Source: Desulfovibrio sp. (lineage in GTDB: Bacteria > Desulfobacterota > Desulfovibrionia > Desulfovibrionales > Desulfovibrionaceae). Taken from it: a stretch of 8,287 nt of DNA. Of the stretch, positions 6,483-8,287 are shown one piece after another. Made by a program: the position numbers and the translations under genes. The first letter of the stretch is position 1, and each line of letters opens with the position of its first letter. The stretch covers positions 1-8,287 of the forward strand of contig JAISNZ010000231.1 in the NCBI GenBank assembly GCA_031275955.1, written 5' to 3'. The notes beneath the pieces are model-generated. The model was given only the letters and a program-made list of their open reading frames with translations. It searched no databases and was not told the DNA's origin.

Positions 6483-7005
6483 TCCAGTCCTCCGGAGCCG
6501 TTTCCCTTGTCGCGCAGGAAATCAACGCCGGCTCCAGCCGTTCCGTATCCGCCATCCATACCGCGCCGGGAACCTCCCCCACCGGCATGAACCCCACCTT
6601 CCGTATCCACCGGCAGGCGGCTTCATTCCTCGCCGGGGTCGTTCCGTGCAGAAAATCCACCAGGAAACCCTTCCCGTCCTTCATCCGGTGCAGAAGCGAC
6701 GCCACGGCAAAACGGGCTATGCGGACCTCGCTGACGGGGTGCGCGCTCCCAAGCATGGCGAAATGGATGTTGGCCGCCCCGTGCCGCAGGTCCGTTATCC
6801 AGAACATCCCCCATTGGTTCCCGTCCCCGTTCAGCGCCCAGAAATGAACATCGTCCCTGCGGACCAAATCGCGGAAGTCGTGGTGCTTCCGTATCCACCC
6901 GTCATGGAAAGTGTTCTCTCTCCTTCCCGCGTCCCCAAGCCTGTCGAAAAGCTCGTACAGGTCCGTATCCCGCAGGGAAGCCTTGTATGTCATGGCATAT
7001 TTCAC
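6460..7005 (-). CDS. GNAT-fold acyltransferase-like phage protein, 181 aa
   Basis: The GTG at 7005 overlaps the preceding stop as GTGA, with GGAG upstream inside the 46-aa gene. The layout fits the GNAT fold: helices at 1-50 (FHDGWIRKHHDF at 33-44), strands WALNGDGNQWGMFWI (56-70) and NIHFAML (79-85), a helix RIARFAVASLLHRM (95-108), then NEAACRWIRKVGFMPVGEVPG (127-147), the typical late helix and strand of GNATs. The acetyl-CoA loop (Q/RxxGxG/A) is not evident; GSAHPVSEVR takes its place, so catalysis is uncertain. It resembles the phage-specific DUF2824-type group, which I recall being linked to P22 head-assembly protein gp14, and it holds that slot here. A morphogenesis role or modification of a virion or host protein are both possible. 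The fold call is firmer than the function. Confidence 0.85.
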   Translation of the reverse strand: MKYAMTYKASLRDTDLYELFDRLGDAGRRENTFHDGWIRKHHDFRDLVRRDDVHFWALNGDGNQWGMFWITDLRHGAANIHFAMLGSAHPVSEVRIARFAVASLLHRMKDGKGFLVDFLHGTTPARNEAACRWIRKVGFMPVGEVPGAVWMADTERLEPALISCATRETAPEDWIRSAVPF

Positions 7006-7142
7006 GCCTTGCGCTCCTTTTCCCGGCGTTCGGCTTCCGCCCGCTCAAGTTCCAGCAGTTTTTGCCTCATGGCCTCCAGAAAAGCCTTTTCCGCCGGGCT
7101 GAAGGTGGCCGGAACCGGAGGAAGGGAAGAAGGCCGGCTCAC
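7002..7142 (-). CDS. Small charged helical protein, 46 aa
   Basis: This short gene fills the space between the hub and GNAT-like genes exactly: its GTG (7142) overlaps the hub stop, and its TGA overlaps the next GTG, both as GTGA. The N-terminus is Pro/Ser-rich (SRPSSLPPVPATFSP). From residue 16 on it is one charged helix (AEKAFLEAMRQKLLELERAE and onward) with heptad-like Leu spacing, suggesting a short coiled coil. It sits where P22 has its tail needle gene 26, but is far shorter, and I see no needle sequence features. It may be a small assembly factor, or a leader whose main job is coupling. The double overlap is the best evidence that it is translated. Confidence 0.72.
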   Translation of the reverse strand: MSRPSSLPPVPATFSPAEKAFLEAMRQKLLELERAEAERREKERKA

Positions 7143-8287
7143 GACATCGCCCCCTGCATCAGTTCTCCCGTTGTGGCGGCCAGGGCCATGCGCCGGACGG
7201 GGCGTTGCGAGGATATTTCCAGCTCAAAAACGCGGGCCGTGTATCCCGCCGGCATGGGCATGATACGGTCGAACCGGACCGGGCATTTCGCCCGTTCCTT
7301 CCCGTCGCCGAACACCGTGACGAACCCGTCCGCGTAAGCGTCCATGCCAGGGAAGCGGTCGGATTGTTCCCCTCCGAACGGTTCTTCCCCACACATCTGT
7401 CCGTCGATGTATCCGCCCCAGAAAACGATGGTGCCTTTGGCCGGAGGGGTATCCATCCCTCCGCCTTCCACGATCAGGGCGGCCATGTTGACCGGCGCGG
7501 GAAACACAAATTTCTTGGAGCGCCAGGAGAAATACATATTGCCCTGTCCCTCGAACATGCGGTAAACGCCCAACATTTCGCTTTTCCCGGACTGCATGGT
7601 GGACACCACCCTCCGTTGGGACGGAACCACCTGCAACGCCGTGCCGTATTCGCCCAGAAGCCGCATCCGCGCCTGGTTGTCCGCGCCGAAGTCCAGAAGC
7701 AGCGCGCCTCGTTCCCCGTCCTTTTTTTCGTAGTAGGCCATATAGGTGGTGTCGAACCACGCGGCCAGAAAAGACGGCGGGTTGAACGCCTGCCATTCTT
7801 CCTCGTTGATCAGCCCTTCGGTCACGTTTTGGGGGGACGCCGAACCCTGCGCCGCCAGGTACAGCCCGTCTTTTGATGGGAACAGCACGCCGAGGGGGGA
7901 AGAGACGACGCCATGTCTGCCGAGGCATGGGGCAAGCCCGTCCAGAATCGTGGTGTAGGCCGCGCTCGGACTTTCCACGGTCAGGGCGTAAACCCTGCTG
8001 TCGGTCAGCGCGAACAGGGTGCGCTGCGATGCGGCCATGGCCACAATCCCATCCATGACGGCAAAGCGGTTGGCGACGGGCCATGCGTAGGGCTTGAACT
8101 CTTCGCTCAACCACACCTGGATTCCGTCGTGCGCGGCCAGGATGCCGCCGGGAAGTTCCGTGAGGTCGCGCAGCTCGGAAGAAGGAGGGAGCCAGAACAT
8201 GCCGGGCATGGTTTCGGCCAAATCCTCATCCGTGAGCATGTCGGTGAATGTCGTTTCATCGGGGCCTATTTCCGCCACAAAAGAAAA
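7139..8287 (-). CDS. Tail hub/nozzle-type virion protein (5' end outside window)
   Basis: The frame stays open to the window edge (residues before GTG 8278 read FSF), so the true start is probably upstream; at least 382 residues are visible. The sequence is a chain of short beta strands with repeated modules: ILAAHDGIQVWLSEEFKPYAW, then TLFALTDSRVYAL, then GVVSSPLGVLFPSKDGLYLA, then NVTEGLINEEEWQAFNPPSF, then TYMAYYEK. It ends with VFELEISSQRPVRRMALAAT. This pattern is familiar from podovirus tail proteins placed after the head genes, beta-propeller-like hub or nozzle proteins comparable in role to P22 gp10 (packaged DNA stabilisation). It would plug the portal and hold the genome. Assignment to gp10 in particular rests on pattern and gene order; another tail-tube protein is possible. 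It couples to the next gene by a GTGA overlap. Confidence 0.85.
   Translation of the reverse strand, partial: FSFVAEIGPDETTFTDMLTDEDLAETMPGMFWLPPSSELRDLTELPGGILAAHDGIQVWLSEEFKPYAWPVANRFAVMDGIVAMAASQRTLFALTDSRVYALTVESPSAAYTTILDGLAPCLGRHGVVSSPLGVLFPSKDGLYLAAQGSASPQNVTEGLINEEEWQAFNPPSFLAAWFDTTYMAYYEKKDGERGALLLDFGADNQARMRLLGEYGTALQVVPSQRRVVSTMQSGKSEMLGVYRMFEGQGNMYFSWRSKKFVFPAPVNMAALIVEGGGMDTPPAKGTIVFWGGYIDGQMCGEEPFGGEQSDRFPGMDAYADGFVTVFGDGKERAKCPVRFDRIMPMPAGYTARVFELEISSQRPVRRMALAATTGELMQGAMS

Overview
The window is a stretch of a GC-rich (about 60% by eye) tailed-phage or prophage genome, most likely a short-tailed (podovirus-like) virus. No integrase, terminase, portal, coat, tRNA or bacterial housekeeping gene is in view, so the host and the prophage-versus-free-phage question stay open. 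High GC and gene content would suit a proteobacterial or Desulfovibrio-like host, but that is a weak guess.

The main transcription unit runs on the minus strand, right to left, and both its ends are cut by the window. In order of transcription it holds: a tail hub/nozzle-type virion protein (8287-7139, 5' end missing); a 46-aa charged helical protein (7142-7002); a GNAT-fold acyltransferase-like protein (7005-6460); three virion/ejection-type proteins of 206, 133 and 448 aa (6327-5707, 5693-5292, 5295-3949); and a very large polyvalent protein (3589 to beyond position 1, at least 1196 residues). Three junctions use the same 4-nt GTGA stop/start overlap. The order (hub, small protein, small enzyme-like protein, several ejection-type proteins, one very large last protein) parallels the P22 late cluster 10-26-14-7-20-16 by position and size. 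I do not claim sequence homology for each member.

The large protein is the best recognised one. It has an N-terminal motif typical of phage-injected giant proteins, glycine-rich membrane-like stretches, a proline/alanine linker, a DdrB-type ParB-like domain with a GGNGR motif, and at the window edge the QQAYSTP motif that precedes N6-adenine methyltransferase domains of DarB-like polyvalent proteins. The likely picture is a protein packaged with the ejection proteins and delivered with the DNA to protect it or to prepare the host.

Against this minus-strand operon sit two small plus-strand islands in the only sizeable gaps. Island 1 (3624-3952) encodes a 61-aa and a 31-aa membrane protein; island 2 (6346-6482) encodes a 29-aa one. 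All three peptides share an aromatic-Gly turn and a basic C-terminal tail. Each island starts with the same module: TTGGCA, 17 nt, a TATNNT box, 5 nt, then TGGAGRCGTT before ATG. This looks like a family of moron-like, independently transcribed membrane mini-proteins and is the most novel feature of the window.
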